NCBI GenBank assembly: GCA_002792535.1
Contig: PFOM01000019.1
Location: forward strand, 1-54,234
From: Candidatus Peregrinibacteria bacterium CG_4_10_14_0_2_um_filter_38_24
Lineage (GTDB): Bacteria > Patescibacteriota > Gracilibacteria > UBA1369 > LOWO2-01-FULL-3
DNA: 54,234 nt
Reading direction: 5' to 3'
Below, one piece after another: positions 44,831-52,013 of the stretch. Within the stretch, counting starts at the first letter, position 1; each line of letters opens with the position of its first letter. The notes beneath the pieces were generated by a model. The model was not told the DNA's origin and searched no databases. It worked only from the letters and a program-made list of their open reading frames with translations. A program made the position numbers and the translations under genes.

Positions 44831-45286
44831 TTATTTATCGAAACTTTTTTTAATTTCTTTAATTCTTTTTCTTAATGCATCCTTAAGTTTGTGATCCTTA
44901 AGCGCAAAAATCCTTAGCACAGCCATGATAACATTTTGGCAATCAAGCACTGTCATCACAGGTGTATCGCTCGGCATCACAAGAGTGCTGTTTATATTGA
45001 TGATGAAATCCTCTTTATCTTTAAATGGAGGGCACGCGATCACCGGATGAACACTGTTTGCCGCAGTCACACCGGAAAGTCCATTTGATCTTCCCGCAAC
45101 TGTAATATAGACGATATCCTCGGCGCTTTCGTTATTTTTTGAAACGATTTCAAAAACTTTTTCCGGAACTTTGTGCGCAGACGCAACGATAATTTCAGAT
45201 TCAACGCCATAAGACTCAAATTCACTTGGAAAACCTTTCACGAATTCTTGATCAGATTCAGATCCCAAAAGTATTACGACTTTCAT
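44831..45286 (-). CDS. purE: N5-CAIR mutase/AIR carboxylase PurE, class II type
   Basis: PurE makes CAIR. The 151 residues have GSESDQEF, ASAHKVPEKV and AGRSNGLSGVTAANSVHPVIACPP. The AGRSNGL...CPP version is that of class II enzymes (animal AIR carboxylase type), which use CO2 directly and need no PurK. Class I has AGGAAHLPG. Together with the adjacent purC this mirrors the fused animal PAICS protein. It follows purC by 42 bp and precedes purB by 12 bp. Confidence 0.9.
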   Translation of the reverse strand: MKVVILLGSESDQEFVKGFPSEFESYGVESEIIVASAHKVPEKVFEIVSKNNESAEDIVYITVAGRSNGLSGVTAANSVHPVIACPPFKDKEDFIININSTLVMPSDTPVMTVLDCQNVIMAVLRIFALKDHKLKDALRKRIKEIKKSFDK

Positions 45287-45328
45287 AGATTTTTGAGTGA
45301 AAAATTAATATTTTTAATATACCTCACC

Positions 45329-46294
45329 TTACAAATACTTCGCCAAATTTGCCGCAAGTCTTTCACCGACATCACCAACTTCAGGAGCAAAAGTTTGCCC
45401 TGTAATAAGCTCATAAGCCTCGATATATCTTCGTGCTGTTTCTACTCGAATTTCATCAGGAATAACAGGCACTTCACCTTCTCCCATAAATCCATGCTCT
45501 GCAAGCCATTCTCTCAAATATTCTTTATCAATTTTTTTCTGATCTTGTCCTTCCGCGAAACGTTTTTCATATTCATCAACAAACCAAAAACGTGAAGAAT
45601 CCGGAGTGTGCATTTCATCGATAAGAACGATTTTTCCCTCTGGAGTAACACCAAATTCGTACTTTGTATCTACTAATATAATCCCCTGCTTTGCCGCGAT
45701 TTCAACACCTCTAGCATAGAGTTTCATGGCCGCGTCAGCCATAAAATCGAATTGCTCAGGAGTAATAATTCCACGATCAAGAATATCTTCTCGAGAAACC
45801 GATTCGTCATGCAAACCGTGTTCTGCTTTTGTAGAAGGCGTAAGAATAGGTTTTTCAAATTTCTGATCACATTTCATTCCATCCGGAAGTTTATTTCCAC
45901 AAAAATTTCGACCACCATTTTTATAATGATACCAAACGCTGGTAGTAGTAACTCCAGCCAAATACCCTCGAACAACCATTTCCACAGGAAGCGCTTTACA
46001 TTCAATTCCAACAACGACATTTGGATCCGGAAAATCGATTACGTGATTACCGATGATATCTTTTGTTTGCTCAAACCAAAATTTCGCCATTTGATTTAAG
46101 ACCTGTCCTTTGAAAGGAATCAGAGTAATCACGCGATCAAAAGCCGAAAGCCTATCGGTCACGATGATAAAACGTTTTCCGTCTTTAGTATAATTGTCGC
46201 GAACCTTCCCCTTATATTTCGCCCCAAGCATCGGAAAATCCGTCGCATTCAAGCAGAAAGGAATCTGCGCAAGAAGTTTGTCTTGTGTAATCAT
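45329..46294 (-). CDS. purC: SAICAR synthetase (long, eukaryote/Ade1-like form)
   Basis: PurC joins aspartate to CAIR. The 321 residues include KYKGKVRDNY, VTDRLSAFDRVI, VVRGYLAGVTTTSVW and the ILVDTKYEFGVTPEGKIVLIDEMHTPDSSRFW motif with ATP/Asp ligands. It is longer than the E. coli enzyme (237) and carries the extra C-terminal region of yeast Ade1-type proteins (DKEYLREWLAEHGFMGEG onward). It is the first of the purC-purE-purB genes. A possible promoter has TATAAC 11 nt before the ATG. Confidence 0.95.
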   Translation of the reverse strand: MITQDKLLAQIPFCLNATDFPMLGAKYKGKVRDNYTKDGKRFIIVTDRLSAFDRVITLIPFKGQVLNQMAKFWFEQTKDIIGNHVIDFPDPNVVVGIECKALPVEMVVRGYLAGVTTTSVWYHYKNGGRNFCGNKLPDGMKCDQKFEKPILTPSTKAEHGLHDESVSREDILDRGIITPEQFDFMADAAMKLYARGVEIAAKQGIILVDTKYEFGVTPEGKIVLIDEMHTPDSSRFWFVDEYEKRFAEGQDQKKIDKEYLREWLAEHGFMGEGEVPVIPDEIRVETARRYIEAYELITGQTFAPEVGDVGERLAANLAKYL

Positions 46295-46357
46295 TTTTCT
46301 TTGAAGTTATAGGAACAAGGTCAATGATACCAAATTGTAGGGGGAAGTGGCAAATTG

Positions 46358-46396
46358 AATAGTTAAAGGTGTCGATTTCGACACGGTTAAACTATT
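46358..46396. repeat. Inverted repeat, copy 1 of a hairpin element
   Basis: A hairpin with core GTGTCG/CGACAC and outer arms AATAGTT/AACTATT (one bulge and two mismatches) covers the stop codon of the Bro-N gene. The central GTCGATTTCGAC with flanking TTAAAGG is repeated at 47335-47368. No T tract follows on either strand, so a terminator is not supported. Confidence 0.6.
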
Positions 46397-47213
46397 TCAA
46401 TCTCTTCTTCCCCTCAGGCTCATTAAGAAAATTGTCAGATTTTGAAACTTTCTTACCAGTTTTAAGCTCAAGAGCTTTTTTAGCGTCACCAGCAATCTTT
46501 TCTCCTTCATTCGCATCAGTTTTTAGAGCAGAAAAACCTTGCGAATCCTTTGATTGAGTAATTTCAGTCGTTGCACTTTCTCCAAGCATAGAGAAAATCA
46601 GTTCCAAATCGGTCATATGATCTCTCAGATTCTCGCGTTTCAGAGCTTTAAAGTCTTTATATTCAGATGGAGTCATCCCAAACGTTGCTTTACATATTTC
46701 AGCAGTCAAAATAGAATATTCTTTTTTCTCTTTTAAACCACGCTTCTCCCATTCATTAGTCAAATTTTCGCGAACAGCAATTCCCCGCATACGTTTTTCA
46801 ATCCAATCATCGGAATAACCTTTAGATCGATAAAGCTCCCTAGTTCTTTTTGTCGCCAACTCCGGATCTTCTATCTCTTGAATTCTTTCATAACCAACCT
46901 TCGCAAGCCATCTTTTAAACGGCTCAGCTTTCGGAGATGGAATAGATTGAATTATACGAAGAACACCCTCAGTGTTAGCACAATCAGTTTCCCTCATCTT
47001 TCCGTCTGGAGCTTTCAATTTCAACCCGTGACAAATTGTCACGACTTCACTTCCCTCATACACAAGCCTTTGCTTAAGTTTTCTCCAATAAGCCCCAGCA
47101 TCCACACTGTCAGTTAAAACAGCACAGGCATCCACAACCGAAAACCATAGCTCACTATTAAAAATGATATTTCTGATTTCCTTACCTTCGAATATTGATA
47201 ATTTTTGATCCAT
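46392..47213 (-). CDS. Bro-N domain protein (phage-antirepressor/DinD-like)
   Basis: The N-terminal 115 residues form a Bro-N domain: the start LSIFEGKEIRNIIFN, WFSVVDACAVLTDS, and the GVLRIIQSIPSPKAEPFKRWLAKVGYERI motif. Bro-N domains occur in phage antirepressors and DNA-damage-inducible DinD. The C-terminal half (about 125-273, ELATKRTRELYRSKGYSDDWIEKRMRGIAVRENLTNEW) is the DinD-like extension of chromosomal members. It is transcribed from a promoter with a palindromic operator nearly identical to that of the RhuM-like gene, and is flanked by hairpin repeats. The stop is TAG. Confidence 0.85.
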   Translation of the reverse strand: MDQKLSIFEGKEIRNIIFNSELWFSVVDACAVLTDSVDAGAYWRKLKQRLVYEGSEVVTICHGLKLKAPDGKMRETDCANTEGVLRIIQSIPSPKAEPFKRWLAKVGYERIQEIEDPELATKRTRELYRSKGYSDDWIEKRMRGIAVRENLTNEWEKRGLKEKKEYSILTAEICKATFGMTPSEYKDFKALKRENLRDHMTDLELIFSMLGESATTEITQSKDSQGFSALKTDANEGEKIAGDAKKALELKTGKKVSKSDNFLNEPEGKKRLK

Positions 47214-47235
47214 GATTCCAAAGTTATTTTCACTA

Positions 47236-47282
47236 ACATCATAGGTGAGCGTACACTCACCGTCAATAATATTTTGAAGGAT
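47236..47282 (-). promoter_or_regulatory. Bro-N promoter with palindromic operator in the spacer (repeat copy 1)
   Basis: On the minus strand TTGACG (47266-47261) and TATGAT (47243-47238) are separated by exactly 17 bp. That spacer is almost wholly the 18-bp palindrome GGTGAGCGTACACTCACC (plus-strand 47244-47261, one mismatched pair), so a bound repressor would block RNA polymerase. The 47-bp block recurs at 51889-51935 with one difference. The ATG is 24 nt after the -10. Confidence 0.85.
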
Positions 47283-47300
47283 TGAATTGCAAAACCTTAC

Positions 47301-47324
47301 AATTATGGCGAATTCGCCATAATT
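47301..47324. promoter_or_regulatory. Perfect 24-bp palindrome
   Basis: The half-site AATTATGGCGAA is followed directly by its reverse complement with no spacer. It lies between the divergent Bro-N and HAD-like promoters, about 35 bp upstream of the Bro-N -35 and about 48 bp upstream of the HAD -10. It is a likely dimer binding site. Confidence 0.6.
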
Positions 47325-47334
47325 AAAAATCCAC

Positions 47335-47368
47335 TATTTAAAGGGGTCGATTTCGACTCCTTTAAATA
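47335..47368. repeat. Inverted repeat, copy 2 of the hairpin element
   Basis: Sixteen-bp arms (TATTTAAAGGGGTCGA and its complement) with one G-T mismatch and a 2-nt centre. It lies 6 bp before the extended -10 of the HAD-like gene and covers its -35 position, so it may act as an operator. It shares the GTCGATTTCGAC core with 46358-46396. Confidence 0.65.
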
Positions 47369-47371
47369 CAG

Positions 47372-47380
47372 TGCTATAAT
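47372..47380 (+). promoter_or_regulatory. Extended -10 promoter of the HAD-like gene
   Basis: TGCTATAAT matches TGnTATAAT exactly. The hexamer ends 6 nt before the ATG at 47387, so the message should start at or within a base or two of the start codon. Confidence 0.65.
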
Positions 47381-47386
47381 CCCCAC

Positions 47387-47788
47387 ATGAAATCAATTTA
47401 TTTAGACATCAACGGTTGCATTGAATACAAGGATCAAATCAGTCCGTACTTCAAAGAGTTTTTGCTAAAAGTTATCGACACGCACAAGGTTTATTGGCTT
47501 ACTACTCATTGCCAAGACGGATCGAGCGAAGCCGCACTCAAATATTTAGGCACAAAAACAACCGACCAAGGCCTCCTAGAAGCTTTCAAAAAAATCATTC
47601 CCACAAAATGGAATATGATAAAACCACAAGGAATTAATTACGAAGAAGATTTTATTTGGTACGACGACAAACCTCTTTCTTTCACCGAAGAAAAATATTT
47701 ACAAAAATTCAACGCCTTAGACAAATTTTATCTTGTCGACCTAAACGAAGAGCCTGATTTTTGGAAATTGGAGGGAGAGAAATATTAA
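47387..47788 (+). CDS. HAD-superfamily-like protein
   Basis: The 133 residues begin IYLDINGCIEYKD, resembling HAD motif I, but with Asn9 in place of the second Asp. WLTTHCQ (motif II-like Thr) follows, and a late acidic motif IWYDDKPLSF resembles HAD motif IV. The pattern suggests the small HAD domains seen in RNA-repair (SAK) proteins, but phosphatase activity is uncertain. It has its own extended -10 promoter overlapped by a palindrome, and is convergent (4-bp overlap) with the nuclease gene. Confidence 0.6.
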   Translation: MKSIYLDINGCIEYKDQISPYFKEFLLKVIDTHKVYWLTTHCQDGSSEAALKYLGTKTTDQGLLEAFKKIIPTKWNMIKPQGINYEEDFIWYDDKPLSFTEEKYLQKFNALDKFYLVDLNEEPDFWKLEGEKY

Positions 47789-48534
47789 ATAGAATTCACC
47801 GCCTCCCTATACGCACAAAAATCGCACCCATCACCCGCCAAAGGCATCTCATCCCCCCTCAAACATCGATACAAGTCCCGCACAACACCATCCACCCACC
47901 CGTCATCCCCCTCATAAGGCAAAAGTTTGATATCAAATTCCAACTTCCCGTCAAACGCCGCGCGATCCGTCACGCCGTTGCAATACACGAAGTACCCAAC
48001 CTTAGAAACCTTGAAACCATTGCACCGAAACAGCCATTGATACACCTCCATTTGGCGTTTATAGCCATCCTGCCACTCCGCATCCAGCGAAACCGAACCT
48101 TCCTTCGAAGTCGCCTTGTAATCCACGATAATCAGTTCCCCCGAAGGTGTCACCCACACATCATCAACACCTCCCGTAATCAAAAGATTTGTTTTTGGAA
48201 AATGAAAAGTAATCCCCTTGTGCAACGAATCCCGCCACTCCTCAATCTTTTCATGCGCCATCGGCACCGCATCAAGCCCATACGCCTTCATCAATGGATG
48301 CGCCGTCCCATTCACCCTATGAATATCAAATTCTTTCTTCAACAATTTATCCACCGCCGAATTCAAAGAAAATGGATACCCCGGCGGTTGCCCTACCCCA
48401 AGCCTTCTATCAAGATAAAAACATCTCGGACATTTAATAAAAAGATCAATCTTCGAACGAGAAAGTCGAAAAGGCTCTTTCGACTTTGGATCGTAAAGAT
48501 TGCGGGTACGGGTTGGGTTGTAGTATTGGGTCAT
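47785..48534 (-). CDS. PD-(D/E)XK nuclease with two CxxC pairs (Cas4/RecB-like)
   Basis: The 249 residues have nuclease motifs GGVDDVW (Asp124/Asp125) and IIVDYKAT (Asp138, Lys140), then QMEVYQWLF with the downstream Gln. CxxC pairs lie at both ends: Cys35/Cys38 (KCPRCFYL) and Cys237/Cys240 (GCDFCAYRE), enough for a 4Fe-4S cluster as in Cas4 and AddB-type nucleases (Cas4 has a one-plus-three arrangement). No CRISPR array or cas genes are nearby. A 58-bp stretch of this gene (48165-48222) recurs at 52796-52853. Confidence 0.82.
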   Translation of the reverse strand: MTQYYNPTRTRNLYDPKSKEPFRLSRSKIDLFIKCPRCFYLDRRLGVGQPPGYPFSLNSAVDKLLKKEFDIHRVNGTAHPLMKAYGLDAVPMAHEKIEEWRDSLHKGITFHFPKTNLLITGGVDDVWVTPSGELIIVDYKATSKEGSVSLDAEWQDGYKRQMEVYQWLFRCNGFKVSKVGYFVYCNGVTDRAAFDGKLEFDIKLLPYEGDDGWVDGVVRDLYRCLRGDEMPLAGDGCDFCAYREAVNSI

Positions 48535-48540
48535 GGTGGT

Positions 48541-48891
48541 TTATTTTTTAAATTTTAAATATTCCTCAATCCTAGATTCATCCTCTCGTGATTTTTGATT
48601 TTTAAGATATAACTCAATAAAATCGACACAATCTTCATGAACACAAAAAGAAAAAATAAGCCTTGTTTTATCTGATCCCTTAAGACTCCTCACCATCAAT
48701 CTGGTTTTAATTATTTTAATTTGTTTCTGAGTATCCTCCGTAAGAACAACAAACCTTTTATTTTGACCAAAATCTACTCCGGGGATAAATTTTTCAAAGT
48801 TTTTCAAATCATCTTCCAAAGAAGGTATCTTCTTTTTTAAACTTTTCAAATCCTTCAAAAAATCATCCAAATAATTAAATCTCATCCTCAT
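48541..48891 (-). CDS. RelE/HigB-like toxin of a Panacea toxin-antitoxin module
   Basis: From ATG at 48891 the protein is 117 residues. It has the RelE/ParE-like layout: two N-terminal helices (YLDDFLKDLKSLKKKIPSLEDDL), then the strand run (KIIKTRLMVRSLKGSDKTRLIFSFC, DFIELYLKNQ) and a short helix. Such proteins cut mRNA on the ribosome or block gyrase; the residues for either are not certain. The start overlaps the antitoxin stop by 17 bp. A longer frame to 48960 lies inside the antitoxin gene and is not conserved. Confidence 0.75.
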   Translation of the reverse strand: MRMRFNYLDDFLKDLKSLKKKIPSLEDDLKNFEKFIPGVDFGQNKRFVVLTEDTQKQIKIIKTRLMVRSLKGSDKTRLIFSFCVHEDCVDFIELYLKNQKSREDESRIEEYLKFKK

Positions 48892-49585
48892 ATTGTCTGA
48901 CAGAATAAGGATCATTGCGGTAAAACACGCTTTCATAACTGATCTGCTCGCCCTCTTCATGAGTCATCCACGGAACATCTCTATGAGAATATTCGCTCAA
49001 TTCCGTAGCGGATTTATCCGAGAGTCTCGACAAAACAGAGTCGATCATCTCCAATTCCCTTCCATTCAATTGAGATAAATCAGCTGAAACACGTGACAGA
49101 TATTTTCGTTGTTCATATTTGAAATAAGGACTTTTCACCTCTTCGATTTCACCTTTTTCCTTCATTTCTTCAACCACTTTTATGAATTCTTTTGGCGTCG
49201 GCCCGTGATGATTTTTGATATAGGTCAATCCCATCAATTGCTCTTCATATTTTTCGTAATAATCGAAATCGATAAAATACAAAAGTTTATAAAGCACAGT
49301 CAAGCCAACATTTGGCTTTCCACCAACTTTTTCAAGAATATAAAGGAAAACCTGTTTAAATTTATCAAGTTTCTTCTGAGGAATATCTATCCTCATGTCG
49401 CTTTTCATTTCAGCTTCATTCTCTTTTATCAATTCAAATATTTCTTGTATTTTTGCCTTTTCCTCAAGCTTTATAGGCCTAGTACCGTTTTCCAAATTTA
49501 TCAAAGTAGGCCGAGACATATTCAGCCTTCCGGCAAGCTCATCTTGCGACATCCCAAACTTTTTACGAAGTTCTTTAATATTCAT
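48875..49585 (-). CDS. HTH-Panacea antitoxin
   Basis: From ATG at 49585 (236 residues) residues 1-55 are an XRE-type helix-turn-helix (LRKKFGMSQDELAGRLNMSRPTLINLENGTRPIK). The rest includes a Panacea/SocA (DUF4065) domain: VLYKLLYFIDFDYYEKYEEQLMGLTYIKNHHGPTPKEF and YSHRDVPWMTHEEGEQISYE. Panacea antitoxins neutralise many unrelated toxins. The frame extends to 49648, but the extra 21 codons overlap a TTGACA -35 box, so the shorter start is preferred. Confidence 0.85.
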   Translation of the reverse strand: MNIKELRKKFGMSQDELAGRLNMSRPTLINLENGTRPIKLEEKAKIQEIFELIKENEAEMKSDMRIDIPQKKLDKFKQVFLYILEKVGGKPNVGLTVLYKLLYFIDFDYYEKYEEQLMGLTYIKNHHGPTPKEFIKVVEEMKEKGEIEEVKSPYFKYEQRKYLSRVSADLSQLNGRELEMIDSVLSRLSDKSATELSEYSHRDVPWMTHEEGEQISYESVFYRNDPYSVRQYEDEI

Positions 49586-49634
49586 ATGAGTTTTTTTATG
49601 AGGATATGAGGGTAAACAAACACTACTCCCAAGA

Positions 49635-49675
49635 AAAATAATTGTCAAGTTTTACATTTTCTTTACAATTATTTT
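49635..49675. repeat. Long AT-rich inverted repeat at the pif1/antitoxin boundary
   Basis: AAAATAATTGT (49635-49645) and ACAATTATTTT (49665-49675) are perfect 11-bp arms around 19 bp. The repeat spans the TTGACA -35 (49648-49643) of the antitoxin gene and the stop codon of pif1. A TAGTGT lies 17 bp after the -35. It may be the antitoxin's operator, but its low complexity makes chance possible. Confidence 0.4.
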
Positions 49676-51300
49676 ATACTCAAAATCCTATCCACTCTAA
49701 AAGTTCTAATTTCTTTCCTGTTCGAACAATAAGCCTCAATCCCAATAAAAGTTTTATTCAAATATTTCATCTCTCCGACAGAAAACGGCTTTATCTCACG
49801 ATGCGATTTAGTGTCATCAGCTTTAAGATAGATTATTCCCAAAGTTTCTCCTGCCTTGATAGCAGATTCAATTCTTTCAATTTTTTTACTCAGAGGCATT
49901 TCTTTTTCGGACATATCATACTGAAAACCTGTCAAAAATCTTACTATGTGATAATCAATCCAAATATGTTTTTTATAGATAGGTTTTTTCAAAATCAACC
50001 CTTCAAAACTTGTACATCTACTAATGGCCACATACACCTGCCCTTGAGCAAAAGCACCATTTCCGATATCAACCGCAACATTTTCAAAAGTCTTACCCTG
50101 ACTTTTATGTATAGTGACAGCCCACGCCAACCTGACAGGATATTGCAAAAATGACCCCATGATATCAGCCTCCAACTTCCCTTTATTCCTATCAAAAACA
50201 TACTTGTAAATTTCCCATGAATACTGAGAGACATTAACATGTGATCCATTTTGTAATTCCACAACCAACAAATCTTCTCCACTTTCTTCATCCGATTTTA
50301 TGTCTATAATTTTACCGATAGTGCCATTCACCCACCTACCGGCTGAATCATTACTAAGCAACATGATTTGTGCCCCGATTTTCATTTCGAGCTCTAGAGA
50401 AGTCGGCAAATGTTTATTATCAAATTCCCCTGTAATATCACCGTGATATTTTTTTATTTTAGTTTTTAATTGTGACAATTTTCTACTATTTATAGTATCC
50501 GCAGAAGAATTAGTAGTAGTTAATGTAATACAAAAATCTTCTCGATTATCATAATCATTAAAATCTTGTACATAACGACTATTAAGTTTTTCTACATCTT
50601 TATCCTGGACACTGCTGTTGCGAATTTTATTTAACAGTTCAATAAAATCCGGATCTTTTTGTCTATAGATTTTCTCAAGTTCAACAAGTTCGATTTTGAT
50701 ATTCTCCAAAATTTTTGCATCAAAAAAATATGGACTCAAGTAATATGTTTGAAACATTTCTTTTTCTTCTTTGCTCGAAACAACCGGCGGAAGCTGATAA
50801 AGATCACCTATAAATATCATCTGCATGCCACCAAATGGATCATCACTCTTGAGACAAAACTTAAGAATTTCATCAACACAATCCAAAAGATCCGCTCTTA
50901 CCATAGAAATTTCGTCAATGACAATAACGTCAACATGTTTCAGAAGCTCAATAAGTTTTTTTGAAGGCTCCTTCTCTCTCACGGTATCTTTCGTAATATG
51001 CGGAGGAAAATGAAAAAAAGAATGTATTGTCTGACCTTTTACATTGATAGCCGCAACGCCTGTGGGAGCCAAAACTACGATATTTTTGCCGGTCGTTTCA
51101 CGAAAATATTGCAGCAATGTAGATTTTCCTGTCCCAGCTTTACCTGTAATAAACAGCGTTTTCTCCGTATTCTCCATCAAATCCAATGCCTTTCTAAAAT
51201 ATTCATTTATCTCTATACCTGAAAAGTCATTTTCGCCACCGTCAACCGGATTTTTAGGCACACCTTTGGGACTATTTTTCTTTTTTAGAAATTTAAGCAT
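49669..51300 (-). CDS. Pif1-like helicase with C-terminal WYL domain
   Basis: This is a superfamily 1B 5'-3' helicase. The 543 residues have Walker A at 53-60 (GKAGTGKS), LAPTGVAAINVKGQTIHSFF, the DEISMVRADLLD box, FIGDLYQLPPV, and late motifs TIHKSQGKTF and YVAISRCTSFEGL. Residues about 470-543 form a WYL domain (ESAIKAGETLGIIYLKAD, FRVDRILSI), a ligand-sensing or nucleic-acid module common in defence genes; Pif1-WYL fusions are known. It lies 3 bp after the RhuM-like gene and shares its promoter. Confidence 0.9.
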   Translation of the reverse strand: MLKFLKKKNSPKGVPKNPVDGGENDFSGIEINEYFRKALDLMENTEKTLFITGKAGTGKSTLLQYFRETTGKNIVVLAPTGVAAINVKGQTIHSFFHFPPHITKDTVREKEPSKKLIELLKHVDVIVIDEISMVRADLLDCVDEILKFCLKSDDPFGGMQMIFIGDLYQLPPVVSSKEEKEMFQTYYLSPYFFDAKILENIKIELVELEKIYRQKDPDFIELLNKIRNSSVQDKDVEKLNSRYVQDFNDYDNREDFCITLTTTNSSADTINSRKLSQLKTKIKKYHGDITGEFDNKHLPTSLELEMKIGAQIMLLSNDSAGRWVNGTIGKIIDIKSDEESGEDLLVVELQNGSHVNVSQYSWEIYKYVFDRNKGKLEADIMGSFLQYPVRLAWAVTIHKSQGKTFENVAVDIGNGAFAQGQVYVAISRCTSFEGLILKKPIYKKHIWIDYHIVRFLTGFQYDMSEKEMPLSKKIERIESAIKAGETLGIIYLKADDTKSHREIKPFSVGEMKYLNKTFIGIEAYCSNRKEIRTFRVDRILSIK

Positions 51301-51303
51301 AAT

Positions 51304-51864
51304 TTAATTTTTCTTAGATTGCTTTAATAGCTTCTTCACTTCCACGTCAATATCTGTAATTTTTTTATAAAACCTGCATTCACTTGAACGAATATTCCTA
51401 ACTCGCGCCAGCTGTTCCTCAAAATAATCCTTCCCGAAAATATTATAAGGATCCTTGAGCCGCTCATCATCCATGGTAAATCCCTTGATTATATATTCCT
51501 TCAGCCTTTCAGTGGCCCAAATACGAAAATGCGTAGCTTGTGTGGAACTCACCCGATATCCAACAGAAATGATGGCATCAAGATTATAAAATTTTGTTTT
51601 ATATTTTTTCCCGTCTTCCGCAGTTAGTTCCAAAATGGAACTAACTGAATCTTCAACAAGCTCTCCGCTTTTAAAAATATTCTTCAAATGCTTTGTTACG
51701 GCAGGTCTTTGTACACCAAAAAGTTCTGCAATTTTCACCTGTGTAAGCCAAATATTTTCATCTTTCAAAAAAATCTCCACCCTTATCTTTCCATCAGGAG
51801 CGGTATAAAGCAAAAATTCTGTAAAACTATTATTCGGAACGACTTGTTTATTCTTTCTATTCAT
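51304..51864 (-). CDS. Short RhuM-like protein (C-terminally reduced)
   Basis: The 186 residues match the front half of RhuM family proteins: VEIFLKDENIWLTQVKIAELFGVQRPAVTKHLKNIFKSGEL is a phage-antirepressor-like HTH. KTKFYNLDAIISVGYRVSSTQATHFRIWATERLKEYIIKGFTMDDERL, FGKDYFEEQLARVRNIRSSE and YKKITDI follow. Normal RhuM proteins are about 330 residues; this one stops after the KITDI helix with a Lys-rich end (KKLLKQSKKN). Either it is a natural short form or a truncation fixed beside pif1. Its promoter holds the shared palindromic operator. Confidence 0.85.
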   Translation of the reverse strand: MNRKNKQVVPNNSFTEFLLYTAPDGKIRVEIFLKDENIWLTQVKIAELFGVQRPAVTKHLKNIFKSGELVEDSVSSILELTAEDGKKYKTKFYNLDAIISVGYRVSSTQATHFRIWATERLKEYIIKGFTMDDERLKDPYNIFGKDYFEEQLARVRNIRSSECRFYKKITDIDVEVKKLLKQSKKN

Positions 51865-51888
51865 AATATCAAAGTTATTTCTACGCCC

Positions 51889-51935
51889 ACATCATAGGTG
51901 AGCGTACACTCACCGTCAATGATATTTTGAAGGAT
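51889..51935 (-). promoter_or_regulatory. RhuM-pif1 promoter with palindromic operator in the spacer (repeat copy 2)
   Basis: On the minus strand TTGACG (51919-51914) and TATGAT (51896-51891) are 17 bp apart, with the palindrome GGTGAGCGTACACTCACC (51897-51914) filling the spacer. The block is identical at 46 of 47 positions to 47236-47282. The 5' leader (AAATAACTTT) is also shared. The ATG is 26 nt after the -10. Confidence 0.85.
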
Positions 51936-52013
51936 CTTGTTGCGAAAAACACAAAATCATTTCAATTCCTTATTCTTGTGTTTTCATCTAAAACTAACCA
52001 ACTTTCGACATCA

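Noticed and set aside
47761-48558. A 265-codon plus-strand frame opposite the nuclease gene
   Set aside because: The product is Arg/Pro/His/Ile-rich, typical of an antisense shadow; the minus-strand nuclease has clear motifs.
51945-51984. AAAACACAA/TTGTGTTTT inverted repeat as a terminator for the 240-residue gene
   Set aside because: The loop is 21 nt, the stem AT-rich and the T run is part of the stem, so it is not a convincing terminator.
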